From Nostoc sp. JL33 (GTDB taxonomy: Bacteria; Cyanobacteriota; Cyanobacteriia; Cyanobacteriales; Nostocaceae): a stretch of 64,000 nt of DNA. Every line of letters starts with the position of its first letter. Position 1 is the first letter of the stretch. A program made the position numbers and the translations under genes. The notes under the pieces were generated by a model. It was not told the DNA's origin and ran no database searches. It saw nothing but the letters and a program-made list of their open reading frames with translations. The stretch covers positions 124,001 through 188,000 of the forward strand of contig NZ_JABXKP010000064.1 in NCBI RefSeq assembly GCF_017114985.1, given 5' to 3'. This document shows, one piece after another, positions 26,726 through 34,833 of the stretch.

Positions 26726-27868
26726 CTAACTCCTAACTTTTTGATAAAGAGTATCCCGTTGTTGGTAAGGTCTTCCTAAAGAAGCGATCGCAGCTTGCAA
26801 GGTTTCCACTTCCATACACGTACCACCCAAAGCACCTGCCATTGTGGTAATATGTTCTTCCATTAATGTGCCGCCGATATCGTTGCAACCCCAAACTAAG
26901 GCTTCGGTTGCACCAGCAAGCCCCAATTTTACCCAACTCTGCTGATGGTTGGGAATCCAATTACCTAAGTAAATTCGCGCCACAGCCCCTAGCAGCAGGG
27001 CATCACTCAAAACTGGTTGATCGCGTCCGACACGACGACGTAAGGATTTGGGCGCTTCTTGTCCAACGAAGGGTAATAAAATAAACTCTGTGATGTTTGC
27101 TGGATATCCCTGATTGATGGCAGTTTGTTGGAGCGATCGCAATTTTTCTAAATGCCCGATTTGCTGTTCCTGGGTTTCAATATGCCCAGATAACATGGTA
27201 CTAGTCGTATACAAGCCTAATTTGTGAGCAGTGCTGACAATTTCTAGCCAAGTGGCTGTGTCAATCTTCTCTGGACACAGTATTCGCCTAACTTCATCGT
27301 CTAACACTTCAGATGCTGTTCCCGGCATTGAACCAACACCAGCATCGCGCAAAGCAATAATCACATCAGCATATTCAAGTCCGTCAAGTCTGGCGATAAA
27401 TTGTACTTCCTGGGGAGAGAAAGCATGTAAATGTATCTGAGGAAATTCCTGTTTGATGGTTTCCACTACCTTGAGATAGTAGGGCAAAGATTTGCCATTT
27501 ATCTGCGCTTGTGGATTTAATCCCCCCTGCATACAGATTTCCGTCGCACCCCGGCGTACCGCATCTGTTGCTTTTTCCAATATTTGCGCCGAATCTAACC
27601 AGTATGCACCGACATCACCATCATCTCGACGGAAAGCACAAAAACTACAGTGCTGCTCACAAATATTAGTAAAGTTAATATTACGATTAATTACGTATGT
27701 AACCGTATCGCCGGCTTGAGTGTGGCGGAGTGTGTCGGATGTAGTACGTATTGCAGCGATCGCCTCCGCGTCAGTTTGTTGTAACAATACCACTCCCTCT
27801 TCGGGAGATAAGTCATATCCCATCAAGGCACGATCAAGAATTTTTTCAACAGCAATTTTTGTCAGCAT
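26726..27868 (-). CDS. cofH: FO synthase subunit CofH (radical SAM)
   Basis: A radical SAM enzyme of 380 residues that, with CofG, makes the deazaflavin FO (8-HDF) from tyrosine and a ribityl-uracil; cyanobacteria use 8-HDF as an antenna of DNA photolyase. The cluster motif CEQHCSFC (Cys70, 74, 77) has CxxxCxxC spacing. [17 protein letters not shown] and [12 protein letters not shown] are characteristic of the CofH/MqnC group; [17 protein letters not shown] favours CofH over MqnC. No cofG lies in the window. Apparently monocistronic. Confidence 0.87.
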   Translation of the reverse strand: MLTKIAVEKILDRALMGYDLSPEEGVVLLQQTDAEAIAAIRTTSDTLRHTQAGDTVTYVINRNINFTNICEQHCSFCAFRRDDGDVGAYWLDSAQILEKATDAVRRGATEICMQGGLNPQAQINGKSLPYYLKVVETIKQEFPQIHLHAFSPQEVQFIARLDGLEYADVIIALRDAGVGSMPGTASEVLDDEVRRILCPEKIDTATWLEIVSTAHKLGLYTTSTMLSGHIETQEQQIGHLEKLRSLQQTAINQGYPANITEFILLPFVGQEAPKSLRRRVGRDQPVLSDALLLGAVARIYLGNWIPNHQQSWVKLGLAGATEALVWGCNDIGGTLMEEHITTMAGALGGTCMEVETLQAAIASLGRPYQQRDTLYQKVRS

Positions 27869-27992
27869 TACTTTCTTAATTTCTCAGCAAACAAATATTA
27901 ATTTTATATAACCCATTAACAAAAAAAATAGTGTGGTTTTACCACAACTATTTTTTTTAATGCACATCTTTGTATTAACTGGAATCCTTATT

Positions 27993-28045
27993 GACATACT
28001 CCCCGGCGTGTTCGCCCTTGGCGTTGCCGAAGGCTACGCACGGGG
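27993..28045 (-). mobile_element. Right end of a decayed IS200/IS605-family element
   Basis: TTGACATACTCCCC..GGGGATTCT is the usual terminal hairpin of cyanobacterial IS605-type elements. Here the hairpin is enlarged by a short GC-rich repeat (GTTCGCCCTTGGCGTTGCCG). It lies directly 3' of the broken tnpB at 28061-28511, which reads toward it. Confidence 0.6.
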
Positions 28046-28089
28046 ATTCTAATTCATGGTTCACAGAAATCCGCTTGCTATATCAGGAG

Positions 28090-28109
28090 AGACGCGATTA
28101 ATCGCGTCT
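28090..28109. repeat. Perfect 20-bp palindrome
   Basis: AGACGCGATTAATCGCGTCT; an identical copy lies at 58835-58854 between the export permease and ATPase genes. A dispersed palindrome. Confidence 0.85.
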
Positions 28110-28313
28110 GTACGATCAATAGTATTGGTGGTTTTCTCCCCATGCTTTCCATCTTTCGATGCAGATTCTTCTTGCCCAGAAGTACTGTTGTCTTGGAAAA
28201 GTCCTCCACTTAGGGAAACCCCATCGCTTTTAGCGTCTCCCCTTGGGAGAAGACCGGATTTTTCGCTTTGCCACTCCATCCCTAACATTTTCATTCCCTT
28301 TTTAAGGATATTA

Positions 28314-28405
28314 CAGCAGTTTTCATGTATTTGAACCACATCCGTCGTAGGGGCACAGCACTGCTGTGCCCCTACCCGCGTGGTCTATTTACCTGAAAAT
28401 AGCTG
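28314..28405. mobile_element. 92-bp MITE inserted in tnpB with TA target duplication
   Basis: The ends CAGCAGTTTTCA and TGAAAATAGCTG are inverted repeats (with the flanking TA, 13 of 15 match). TA dinucleotides at 28312-28313 and 28406-28407 flank it, as for IS630/Tc1-type MITEs. The centre is a 29-bp palindrome (28347-28375). A truncated relative lies at 45702-45745. Confidence 0.85.
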
Positions 28406-28513
28406 TAATCGCAGCATTTGTATCTCTGCAAATTTCTATCCCGCAGCTAGAACATGAGTGAGTTCTGGTACTAAGTGACTTTTTTACTCTATGTCCACAA
28501 TGGCTACTGTTCA

Positions 28514-28684
28514 TTTACCTTGTTCGTCGGGAATACCTTTGTAGTCAAAGACTGTTAAATTATGTTCTGTGGCGATCGCTTTCACCTGCAACAGTACATC
28601 TTTGACAGGTTGTCCGGTTGTGGCATCTTTCACCCGTAGTAATACTTGCAGTTTTCTGCAATCGTGAAATATGAGACGGAGTAC
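28514..28684 (-). pseudogene. Fragment of a FixH/YtkA-like domain protein
   Basis: The minus strand encodes 57 codons without a start: LQVLLRVKDATTGQPVKDVL, LLQVKAIATEHNLTVFDY and KGIPDEQGK. It closely parallels the C-terminal domain of the protein at 29482-30702 (LQVSVSDTKTSQPVTDVVLK, FAYEGTPDSNGK). The fragment stops exactly where the tnpB remnant begins, so a duplicate or neighbouring gene was probably cut by the IS. Confidence 0.6.
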
Positions 28685-28739
28685 TTATTTTTGACCTTGC
28701 ATAATTAATTTCAGTATACCGAAAAGTTCTGCGTTAGCA

Positions 28740-28835
28740 AAGCTCACCGTACCACTTCCCTGCGGGACGCTACGCGAACGTGGAAGCAAGCTACGCGTAG
28801 CGTTCCGTTCGCGCAGCCTCTCGTAGAGAAGGAAA
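28740..28835. repeat. Dispersed palindromic repeat cluster
   Basis: Contains GGGACGCTACGCGAACG, AAGCAAGCTACGCGTAGCG and CTCTCGTAGAGAAGG, variants of the family also seen at 6600-6722, 45270-45345, 49455-49500 and 57430-57465. The rest of 28836-29250 is an AT-rich leader to cbtB in which I see no gene and no B12-riboswitch box. Confidence 0.7.
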
Positions 28836-29250
28836 GGTATCGCTTTGTGATAGATAGCTACAGATACAATTATTGTACAAAAAACCATATTCTAAGATAC
28901 ATTTTTGAGAAATTTGTAGAGAAATCAAAGATAAGTAAAACTAATAAGTTAGCCAAAAAGGTAAGGGTAACTCTCCCCCCGTCCGTGAGGAGCAAGTGAC
29001 ACGACTAGTCACACTTATGACATAAGATTGCAATGCCTCTGTCATTTAGATAGGTTTTACTAAACCTTACGTCAGTGTTAATATAGGTAATCTTCATGAA
29101 TGAAAACGAAATAGCTGGCTCAGTATGCTAGTACGGCTCATACAGAGTCTTATTCATCTGTTTTCAGTGATTTACTGCTGACTGCTCCCTGTAGAAGTCA
29201 GAATGCCTACCGAATCAATCATTAATATCGTTTTATCTGCGAGGTACAAA

Positions 29251-29442
29251 ATGACGGTTCAATCTTCTAGTTCAGTCCAGCAACAAGTCGCCCGTCGGGT
29301 ACTATCAGTGCCTGTACAATCAGCGCTCTATATCGCACTGTGTTCTTTGACACTGTGGACAATTTATTTCACTACATACCCCGCTATCCATGACACGACT
29401 CATACTCTGCGTCACCACACACTGATGGTGAGTTGTCATTAA
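29251..29442 (+). CDS. CbtB-domain protein
   Basis: A 63-residue small membrane protein. One TM helix (about 22-42, SALYIALCSLTLWTIYF) is followed by a His-rich C-terminus HDTTHTLRHHTLMVSCH, the metal-ligand tail typical of CbtB, the small subunit of the cobalt transporter CbtAB. ATG at 29251 with GAGG upstream is preferred over the reading from 29203. A cbtA gene would normally follow but is absent here; a FixH-like gene follows after 39 bp instead. The metal carried is inferred from the family. Confidence 0.8.
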   Translation: MTVQSSSSVQQQVARRVLSVPVQSALYIALCSLTLWTIYFTTYPAIHDTTHTLRHHTLMVSCH

Positions 29443-29481
29443 TTAGATTGAGTCAATGATTAGCAGGAGGAGAGAAATAAA

Positions 29482-30702
29482 ATGACAAAACTTAAGTGGT
29501 CTAAGCTGATCGGTGCGATTTGCATGATGGGAATCATCCTGTATGGTTGGATCGGACTTGGACAATCCCCTCAACCATTGGTGCGGCTAACAACCAATCC
29601 ACCGATTAATCAGGTTCAACCCCTTGAGGCTGAAGCCACCACAGTTTTGGGATCGGGGCACTACAATCCGCCAGTGCAGCTGATGCTGCAAGCCGTAGAT
29701 GCTCAAGGGCAATCTTTAAAGGATGCCAAAATCCACTTGCAATTGTTCACCCCTCCTAAAAACCCCTGGTTCACAACAGATTTTCCGATCGTCGAGGGGA
29801 CAAAGTTGCTGGACATTGAGGGCAATGCACCAACAGGTCAGTTGCAGGTTCAACAAACCCTGCCGATCCGCGGAACGTATCAACTCCAGGTAGCAGTTAC
29901 TCCGCTTGTTGCCAATGCATTTGAGCCGATTCAGCAAAAGCTGACGCTGACGCTGCCTGAAAATTCCTTAAAGTTCCGCTACTTTGGCATCCTGGTTGTG
30001 ATTTTGCTGGCAGTTGGACTACTAGGAGGTTGGGTGATTGGGGGCAGACAAGCGATTCAACCGGGAGAAATTGCCCCGCAACAGGTACGATTGTTATTAA
30101 GTGGATTGATTGTGGTAGCGATCGCTGCACTCCTCTGGGTCAATATCAGCGCTGAACTTGCCGAATCGCACCATATGTCGATGTCGATGCCAGGTATGGG
30201 AGAAGAAGTTCCACCCTCTGGTAAGCCCGCTAAATTGCAGTCTCAAGGACTTTATATGCAACTATCGGGTGACGAGAGTGCAACGGTGGGTCAACCTGCC
30301 AGATTGCAGGTTAGCGTCAGTGATACCAAAACCAGCCAACCCGTGACAGATGTAGTATTGAAGGTAACAACCACCCAACTCGAAAATAATTGGGTGGCGT
30401 TTGCTTATGAAGGTACTCCAGACAGCAACGGAAAATTAGCGTGGGAGCAGGAATTCTTTGACGGTGCCCCCCATAGCGTTGTAGTCGAGGTTGCGCCGCA
30501 AGCAAACACAAAAGAGCAATTTCAGCCATTCCAAGTTGCAGAGAATATTCCAGTCGAAGGTGTCGCTCCGCCGATGCATGTCCGGTTGATTTCGCTAACT
30601 TACTTTACCGGAGTTGTGGTAATTGGTTTGCTGCTGGGACTGTGGCTACGACAACGGCAGACTCCGCATACTGGGATGACTTGGAAGCGTAGTGTTTCCT
30701 AA
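29482..30702 (+). CDS. Membrane protein with two FixH/YtkA-like domains and a His/Met motif
   Basis: A 406-residue protein not recognised as a named family. It has an N-terminal TM segment (about 8-26), an Ig-like domain (about 40-150), two central TM segments (about 166-188 and 204-226), the His/Met-rich stretch HHMSMSMPGMGEE (about 234), a second Ig-like domain (about 255-360) resembling FixH/YtkA, and a C-terminal TM segment (about 368-390). The His/Met motif suggests copper binding outside the membrane, which is inference. AGGAGG upstream supports the start. It follows cbtB by 39 bp, likely the same operon. A fragment of a relative lies at 28514-28684. Confidence 0.7.
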   Translation: MTKLKWSKLIGAICMMGIILYGWIGLGQSPQPLVRLTTNPPINQVQPLEAEATTVLGSGHYNPPVQLMLQAVDAQGQSLKDAKIHLQLFTPPKNPWFTTDFPIVEGTKLLDIEGNAPTGQLQVQQTLPIRGTYQLQVAVTPLVANAFEPIQQKLTLTLPENSLKFRYFGILVVILLAVGLLGGWVIGGRQAIQPGEIAPQQVRLLLSGLIVVAIAALLWVNISAELAESHHMSMSMPGMGEEVPPSGKPAKLQSQGLYMQLSGDESATVGQPARLQVSVSDTKTSQPVTDVVLKVTTTQLENNWVAFAYEGTPDSNGKLAWEQEFFDGAPHSVVVEVAPQANTKEQFQPFQVAENIPVEGVAPPMHVRLISLTYFTGVVVIGLLLGLWLRQRQTPHTGMTWKRSVS

Positions 30703-30877
30703 GTCAGTATCAACTAGCGTTATTGCTATGTCATTCGGTTGTAAATACATTTGCCCTTAGTTTGTTCGCCCAATCACCGCACAGGCTGATTGCCTAAAAT
30801 CCATGTCGGATACCATTGAGTGTTCGACATGGATTTTTATAGACACAGTATCAGAAATTGAACCCTGCAATTTATCT

Positions 30878-31360
30878 ATGAATCATCAACACATTATATT
30901 CGTCTGCACTAGCTGTAGAAGTAGTCATCAGACAAAAGAGTATGTTGCTAAAAGCGGCGGTGAATTGCTGCTAGAGAAATTACAAACCCTATATCATAAC
31001 TGGGTGTTGCAAGACGAGTTCTCGATTCAACCCGTTGAATGCATGGGTGTTTGTGACCAGGCTTGTGCAATTGCTTTCGTCTCTCCTAACAAACACACCT
31101 ACTTATTCGGCGATCTGCCTGCTGATGCTGAATGTGTAGAGAAGACAGCAACTGCCGTACTTGACTGTGCTAGTCAGTATCACACCAAGTCAGATGGTTT
31201 GCTCCCCTACGCCAAGCGCCCGGAACTGCTCAGAGCCGGAGCGATCGCACGGATTCCACCGATGCCGCCGTGTCAGTCGCTTCGCTCCAAGTCAAAAGTC
31301 AAAAGTACCAACCCCATAAATAAATTCAGGGGCTTGTACCTTTTTCTTTTTGGTCAATAG
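30878..31360 (+). CDS. DUF1636 metal-binding protein with repeat-derived C-terminus
   Basis: The product has about 160 residues. Cys residues in CTSCRSS and VECMGVCDQACAIAF form a thioredoxin-like ferredoxin pattern, probably for a 2Fe-2S cluster or metal. DUF1636 genes occur next to cobalt and copper genes, consistent with cbtB upstream. Family members usually end near RPELLRAGAIARIPPMP. Here the frame continues for about 30 residues (CQSLRSKSKVKSTN...) across a spacer-type repeat (AGTCAAAAGTCAAAAG) and a terminator hairpin, so the natural stop seems lost. ATG at 30878 is preferred; the longer reading from 30803 is unconserved. Confidence 0.75.
   Translation: MNHQHIIFVCTSCRSSHQTKEYVAKSGGELLLEKLQTLYHNWVLQDEFSIQPVECMGVCDQACAIAFVSPNKHTYLFGDLPADAECVEKTATAVLDCASQYHTKSDGLLPYAKRPELLRAGAIARIPPMPPCQSLRSKSKVKSTNPINKFRGLYLFLFGQ
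31301..31351 (+). terminator. Rho-independent terminator overlapping the end of the DUF1636 gene
   Basis: GTAC..CCCC pairs with GGGG..GTAC and is followed by CTTTTTCTTTTT. It overlaps the last codons of the extended DUF1636 frame and probably ends the cbtB-FixH-DUF1636 transcript. The following 31361-31694 shows no gene. Confidence 0.6.
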
Positions 31361-31694
31361 ACTTGAATTCTTTGGAGTTGGATTTAAATAAAGCACTTCC
31401 AAACTTAACTTCTTTATACTTTTTATTTAAGTAAAAATACTATTGAAAACAGAAAAATTGCCTAGAGTTTTGCAAGACAGCTAATCACGGTAAAATCCCA
31501 CAACCAAGAACGAAAAAGGAATACCCGACCCCCTATTTTCAAGACAGATTATAGCTCGACCTGAATCTAATAACTTCAGTAGCAGTTTTGAAGCACTCTA
31601 AAATTATTGACAATAATTATTAATTCCCCTAAAATTCAAAAGCAATTGAAAATTTTTTGCAATTCTTTTTTGCCGCTAACCGTAACTAAATGTC

Positions 31695-32720
31695 ATGCCC
31701 AACAACTTCGCTCTAGGTAACAGAAAACCTTGGAGCCGCCGTCAATTATTGCAGCTGGGACTAGCAGGTGCTGGAGTGACTGGTGCAGCTGCACTTTGGC
31801 AAATGCTAAATCTACAAAGTCAGTCAATCGTCAAAGTGCCACCACTCGGTATGGAAGCACCAGACGACGTTAATAACCCGATGAAGATGTTAAGGGATTT
31901 TGATTATGGGACGGTGAAGCAAGAAAATGGGCGGACTATCCGGGAATTCCAGTTAACTGCGGGTACTTCCATAATAAAACTCAATAGTGCTGTCTCTTAC
32001 AACATCTGGGATTTAAACGGTCGCATACCAGGGCCAACGCTACGGGCAAAAGAAGGCGATCGCATCCGGGTACTATTTCTCAACAACGCGGGACATTCTC
32101 ACTCTTTGCATTTTCATGGCGTTCATCCGGCAGAAATGGATGGTGTTCGCCCAATCAGGAATGGTAGTGCGACAATTTATGAATTTGATGCTGAACCATA
32201 TGGTGTTCACTTATACCACTGCCATATTGAACCAGTCACCCGTCACATTGCCAAGGGGCTGTACGGAATGTTTATCATCGATCCACCTACTCCGCGTCCC
32301 CCGGCTGATGAGATTGTACTAGTGATGGGTGGCTATGACGTCAATGATGATAGCCATAATGATTATTACGCCTTCAACGGTCTGCCCCATTACTATATGC
32401 ATGATCCGATTCGCATTTACAAAGATCAGTTGATTCGGCTGTATGTCCTCAACATCATTGAATACGATCCGGCAGTGACGTTTCACCTCCACGCCAACTT
32501 CTTTGATGTCTATCGCTATGGCATGAGTATGAAGAAGAGTGAGAAAACTGATGTGATTACGATGGGCGTAGCAGAAAGGCACATTTTGGAATTTGCTTTT
32601 CGCTACCCAGGTAAGTATATGTTCCATCCCCATCAGGATGCGATCGCAGAAAACGGTTGCATGGGTCAATTTGAAGTACTTGCTGAGAGCAACTCTCAAA
32701 AGCCTGTGAAAAATTCTTAA
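31695..32720 (+). CDS. Two-domain multicopper oxidase, Tat-exported
   Basis: A 341-residue oxidase with a twin-arginine signal (SRRQLLQLGLAGAG, about residues 13-26). Two cupredoxin domains carry copper-ligand motifs: HSHSLHFHGVH, HLYHCHIEPVTRH (Cys-His of type 1 copper), HLHANFF and YMFHPHQDAIAENGCMG. The short two-domain form resembles small laccases or nitrite-reductase-like oxidases. Next to an FTR1 permease, bacterioferritin and a lipoprotein, a ferroxidase role like yeast Fet3 is attractive; a cuprous oxidase role is the alternative. Both are inference. Confidence 0.83.
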   Translation: MPNNFALGNRKPWSRRQLLQLGLAGAGVTGAAALWQMLNLQSQSIVKVPPLGMEAPDDVNNPMKMLRDFDYGTVKQENGRTIREFQLTAGTSIIKLNSAVSYNIWDLNGRIPGPTLRAKEGDRIRVLFLNNAGHSHSLHFHGVHPAEMDGVRPIRNGSATIYEFDAEPYGVHLYHCHIEPVTRHIAKGLYGMFIIDPPTPRPPADEIVLVMGGYDVNDDSHNDYYAFNGLPHYYMHDPIRIYKDQLIRLYVLNIIEYDPAVTFHLHANFFDVYRYGMSMKKSEKTDVITMGVAERHILEFAFRYPGKYMFHPHQDAIAENGCMGQFEVLAESNSQKPVKNS

Positions 32721-32849
32721 CTAGATAATTAGTAATTTGTAATTAATTCCTAAAAGTATTAGAGCAACTAGTTGATAAAAAATATCATTATATGCGAAAG
32801 TAAAGTCTACGACAATGTGTCAAACAAACTAACTTCTAGAACACCAATT

Positions 32850-32971
32850 CAGTAATCCTGGAAGAACCTCCCCCCCAACCCCTCCACCTTGGCGTCAGCC
32901 TGCCGTTAGGGAGTTTGGCTCCCCCAACGCTAGTAGGGAAGGGGGCTGGGGGGTTAGGTTTCTGATTACTG
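32850..32971. mobile_element. 122-bp palindromic element with C/G-rich arms
   Basis: CAGTAATC (32850-32857) and GATTACTG (32964-32971) terminate an element whose arms pair imperfectly (AACCTCCCCCCCAACCCCT against the complement of GGGGCTGGGGGGTTAGG). It has no coding capacity and lies in a 314-base spacer. Confidence 0.55.
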
Positions 32972-33034
32972 ATGTAGTAATAGATTGAAATGTTTGTTTC
33001 AATTAATACCTTTTTAGTTGTGCGAGGAACAAAG

Positions 33035-34072
33035 ATGATAAAAGTTCGTTATATCTTTTTAACAGCAGCAGCAGCCTTAATAGTTACCTTGAGTTCTTGT
33101 AGTGGTACACCAACCGCAGAAAATCCATCAGCACCAGTTGCTAGCCCTCAAGCTACAGAGGCAGTAAGTAATAACAGTCATAGTGGTCACGGTGGCAAAG
33201 AAAAAATTAATATTAACACTGCTATATTGTCAGAATTGGATAAGTTTGAAGCCAAGCTAGGTGTTCCGGCTTTATCCAATAAAATCCAGGCAAATCGTCC
33301 CTATGGCAGTCCAGAAGATTTAGTTACTAAAAAAGTAATTACTCAAGAGCAGTTCGGGCAAATTAAAGACCAGGTTGGTGTTCAAGAAGTGGTACTTACA
33401 GGTGAGGCCAAAGATGTTGACTATATGTCTAAATTAGGCTTAATGAAAGGGCATCTTTTAGTAGCAAAAGAACTCCTGGATCAGAATCAGCCGAAACAGG
33501 CAGAACCTCATATTGGACATCCAGTTGAGGAGATTTACGTTGATGTAGAAGATCAACTTAATGAGCGTAAAGTCAAAGAATTTAAGACAACATTGGTGAG
33601 TTTGCAAGATTTGGTGAAATCTAGTCCGAAGGATAGCAAAGTTAAAACTAATTTTGCCTCTTCAGTGCAAGCAGTTGATTCCGCGATCGCAGCTTTGCCA
33701 GCAGATCAACGTTCCAAACCAGGATTTGTGCTACAGGTAATTAACGAATTGCTAGATTCAGCTAACTCCGAATATGGCGCTGCGATCGCAGATGGTAAAG
33801 TAACCGCCCCAATTGAGTATCAAGACTCCCGTGGTTTTGTCTTTTACGCCAATGATTTATACAAAGGAATTTCTAGTCAAATAGCTCAAGCAGATCCCGA
33901 AGCACACAAAGCGATCGACACTAGTTTCGCTGAACTCATAAAAGTTTGGCCCGCCGCCATTCCACCAGCGAAAGCAGTCAAAACACCTAATGATGTTACC
34001 AAGCTGGTGAAAACCATTGAGGAAAACTCTCAAAAAGTGGTTGACAAATCCAGTACCCAAGCACAGCTATAA
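33035..34072 (+). CDS. Lipoprotein with ComEA-like helix-hairpin-helix and helical C-terminal domain
   Basis: A 345-residue exported lipoprotein with lipobox LSSC at about residue 22. A His-rich linker (NNSHSGHGGKE) precedes a ComEA-like HhH region (about 60-115: INTAILSELDKFEAKLG, RPYGSPEDLVTKKVI, QIKDQV). A helical domain follows (about 125-330) with GHPVEEIYVDVEDQL and SRGFVFYANDLYKGI, which faintly recalls imelysin/EfeO-type metal-binding helical bundles. The RBS GAGG at 33024 supports ATG 33035. Position between the multicopper oxidase and bacterioferritin/FTR1 suggests a periplasmic iron-handling role. DNA binding is unlikely for a lipoprotein. Confidence 0.65.
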   Translation: MIKVRYIFLTAAAALIVTLSSCSGTPTAENPSAPVASPQATEAVSNNSHSGHGGKEKININTAILSELDKFEAKLGVPALSNKIQANRPYGSPEDLVTKKVITQEQFGQIKDQVGVQEVVLTGEAKDVDYMSKLGLMKGHLLVAKELLDQNQPKQAEPHIGHPVEEIYVDVEDQLNERKVKEFKTTLVSLQDLVKSSPKDSKVKTNFASSVQAVDSAIAALPADQRSKPGFVLQVINELLDSANSEYGAAIADGKVTAPIEYQDSRGFVFYANDLYKGISSQIAQADPEAHKAIDTSFAELIKVWPAAIPPAKAVKTPNDVTKLVKTIEENSQKVVDKSSTQAQL

Positions 34073-34231
34073 CACTTTAATTTAATGGGAAGCATAGGGT
34101 AAGGAGTTTAAAATGAGGAAATCGTTAGGAGTTATGAATTAGGAATTACGAATTACAAACTTCTAACTCCTAACTTCCAACTCCTAACTCCTAACTCATG
34201 ACGTTCCATTCGTTACTTGAACTAACAACTG

Positions 34232-34666
34232 ATGCAAGAACTTGATCACAAAAAGACGATTGACCTGCTGAACGCCATCATGGAGTTTGAACTAGCAGGG
34301 GTAGTGCGCTATACACATTATTCTTTGATGGTGACTGGCCCTAACCGTATTCCAATCGTGGCTTTTTTCAAAGCACAGGCAACTGAGTCTTTACTTCATG
34401 CCGAACAAGTGGGAGAAATTCTCACCGGTTTAGATGGGCATCCCTCCTTGAAAATTGCCCCAATGGAAGAAACCTACCAGCATAAAGTCAAGGATATTTT
34501 GGCAGAAAGCTTATCCCATGAAAAAAAGGCATTGGAACTGTATAAAACTCTGCTCGAAACTGTCACCAATGCCAGCATTTATCTGGAAGAATTCGCTCGC
34601 GGCATGATTGGGCAAGAAGAGATGCATAATCTCGAATTGAAAAAGATGCTACGCGATTTTGGTTAA
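34232..34666 (+). CDS. Bacterioferritin-like ferritin-family protein
   Basis: A 144-residue four-helix ferritin-like protein. Carboxylate and His ligands are placed as in bacterioferritin: FELAGVVRYTHY (Glu, helix A), ATESLLHAEQVGE (E..H, helix B), SLSHEKKALELYK (Glu, helix C) and ARGMIGQEEMHNLELKK (E..H, helix D). It is slightly shorter than E. coli Bfr (158). The likely role is iron oxidation and storage in the cytoplasm. It precedes FTR1 by 168 bp, with a MITE between them. Confidence 0.85.
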   Translation: MQELDHKKTIDLLNAIMEFELAGVVRYTHYSLMVTGPNRIPIVAFFKAQATESLLHAEQVGEILTGLDGHPSLKIAPMEETYQHKVKDILAESLSHEKKALELYKTLLETVTNASIYLEEFARGMIGQEEMHNLELKKMLRDFG

Positions 34667-34680
34667 TAGTCATTAGCCCT

Positions 34681-34774
34681 TAGACATCTGGTAAAACAAA
34701 ATGTAGAGATGTAGCAGTGCTACATCTCTACAAAAGTTATGGATAACACATATTTAATTTTTACCAGATGTCTA
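34681..34774. mobile_element. 94-bp MITE with perfect 16-bp TIRs ending in TA
   Basis: TAGACATCTGGTAAAA (34681-34696) and its exact complement (34759-34774) bound the element. Inside, 15-bp arms (34702-34716 and 34718-34732) form a near-perfect palindrome. The terminal TA dinucleotides suit IS630/Tc1-type TA insertion. It separates the bacterioferritin and FTR1 genes. Confidence 0.85.
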
Positions 34775-34833
34775 TTAATTATTCACTAGGGACTAATGAC
34801 AAAGGAGAAAAGACAAAGGATAAAAGATAAAAG

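Larger units (their letters stand above)
28061..28511 (-). pseudogene. tnpB: TnpB remnant: zinc ribbon and C-terminal tail only
   Basis: On the minus strand 28511-28406 encodes NSSHCGHRVKKSLS and HSCSSCGIEICRDTNAAI, the second half of a TnpB zinc ribbon with the last RuvC Asp (CRD.NAA). The frame is then interrupted by a 92-bp MITE. It resumes at 28313 as NILKKGMKMLGMEWQSEK and runs to the stop at 28061. Removing the MITE and one TA restores CRDTNAAINILKKG exactly. Everything upstream of the first Cys knuckle is missing and replaced by a FixH-like fragment. A dispersed palindrome sits in the tail (28090-28109). Confidence 0.85.

Noticed and set aside
28511-28513. TGA in the FixH-like fragment as a second Trp-to-stop mutation or recoding
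   Set aside because: The stop coincides with the junction to the tnpB remnant, so it is explained by truncation.
28880-29250. Cobalamin riboswitch ahead of cbtB
   Set aside because: CbtB genes are often B12-controlled, but no B12-box-like sequence was seen in this leader.
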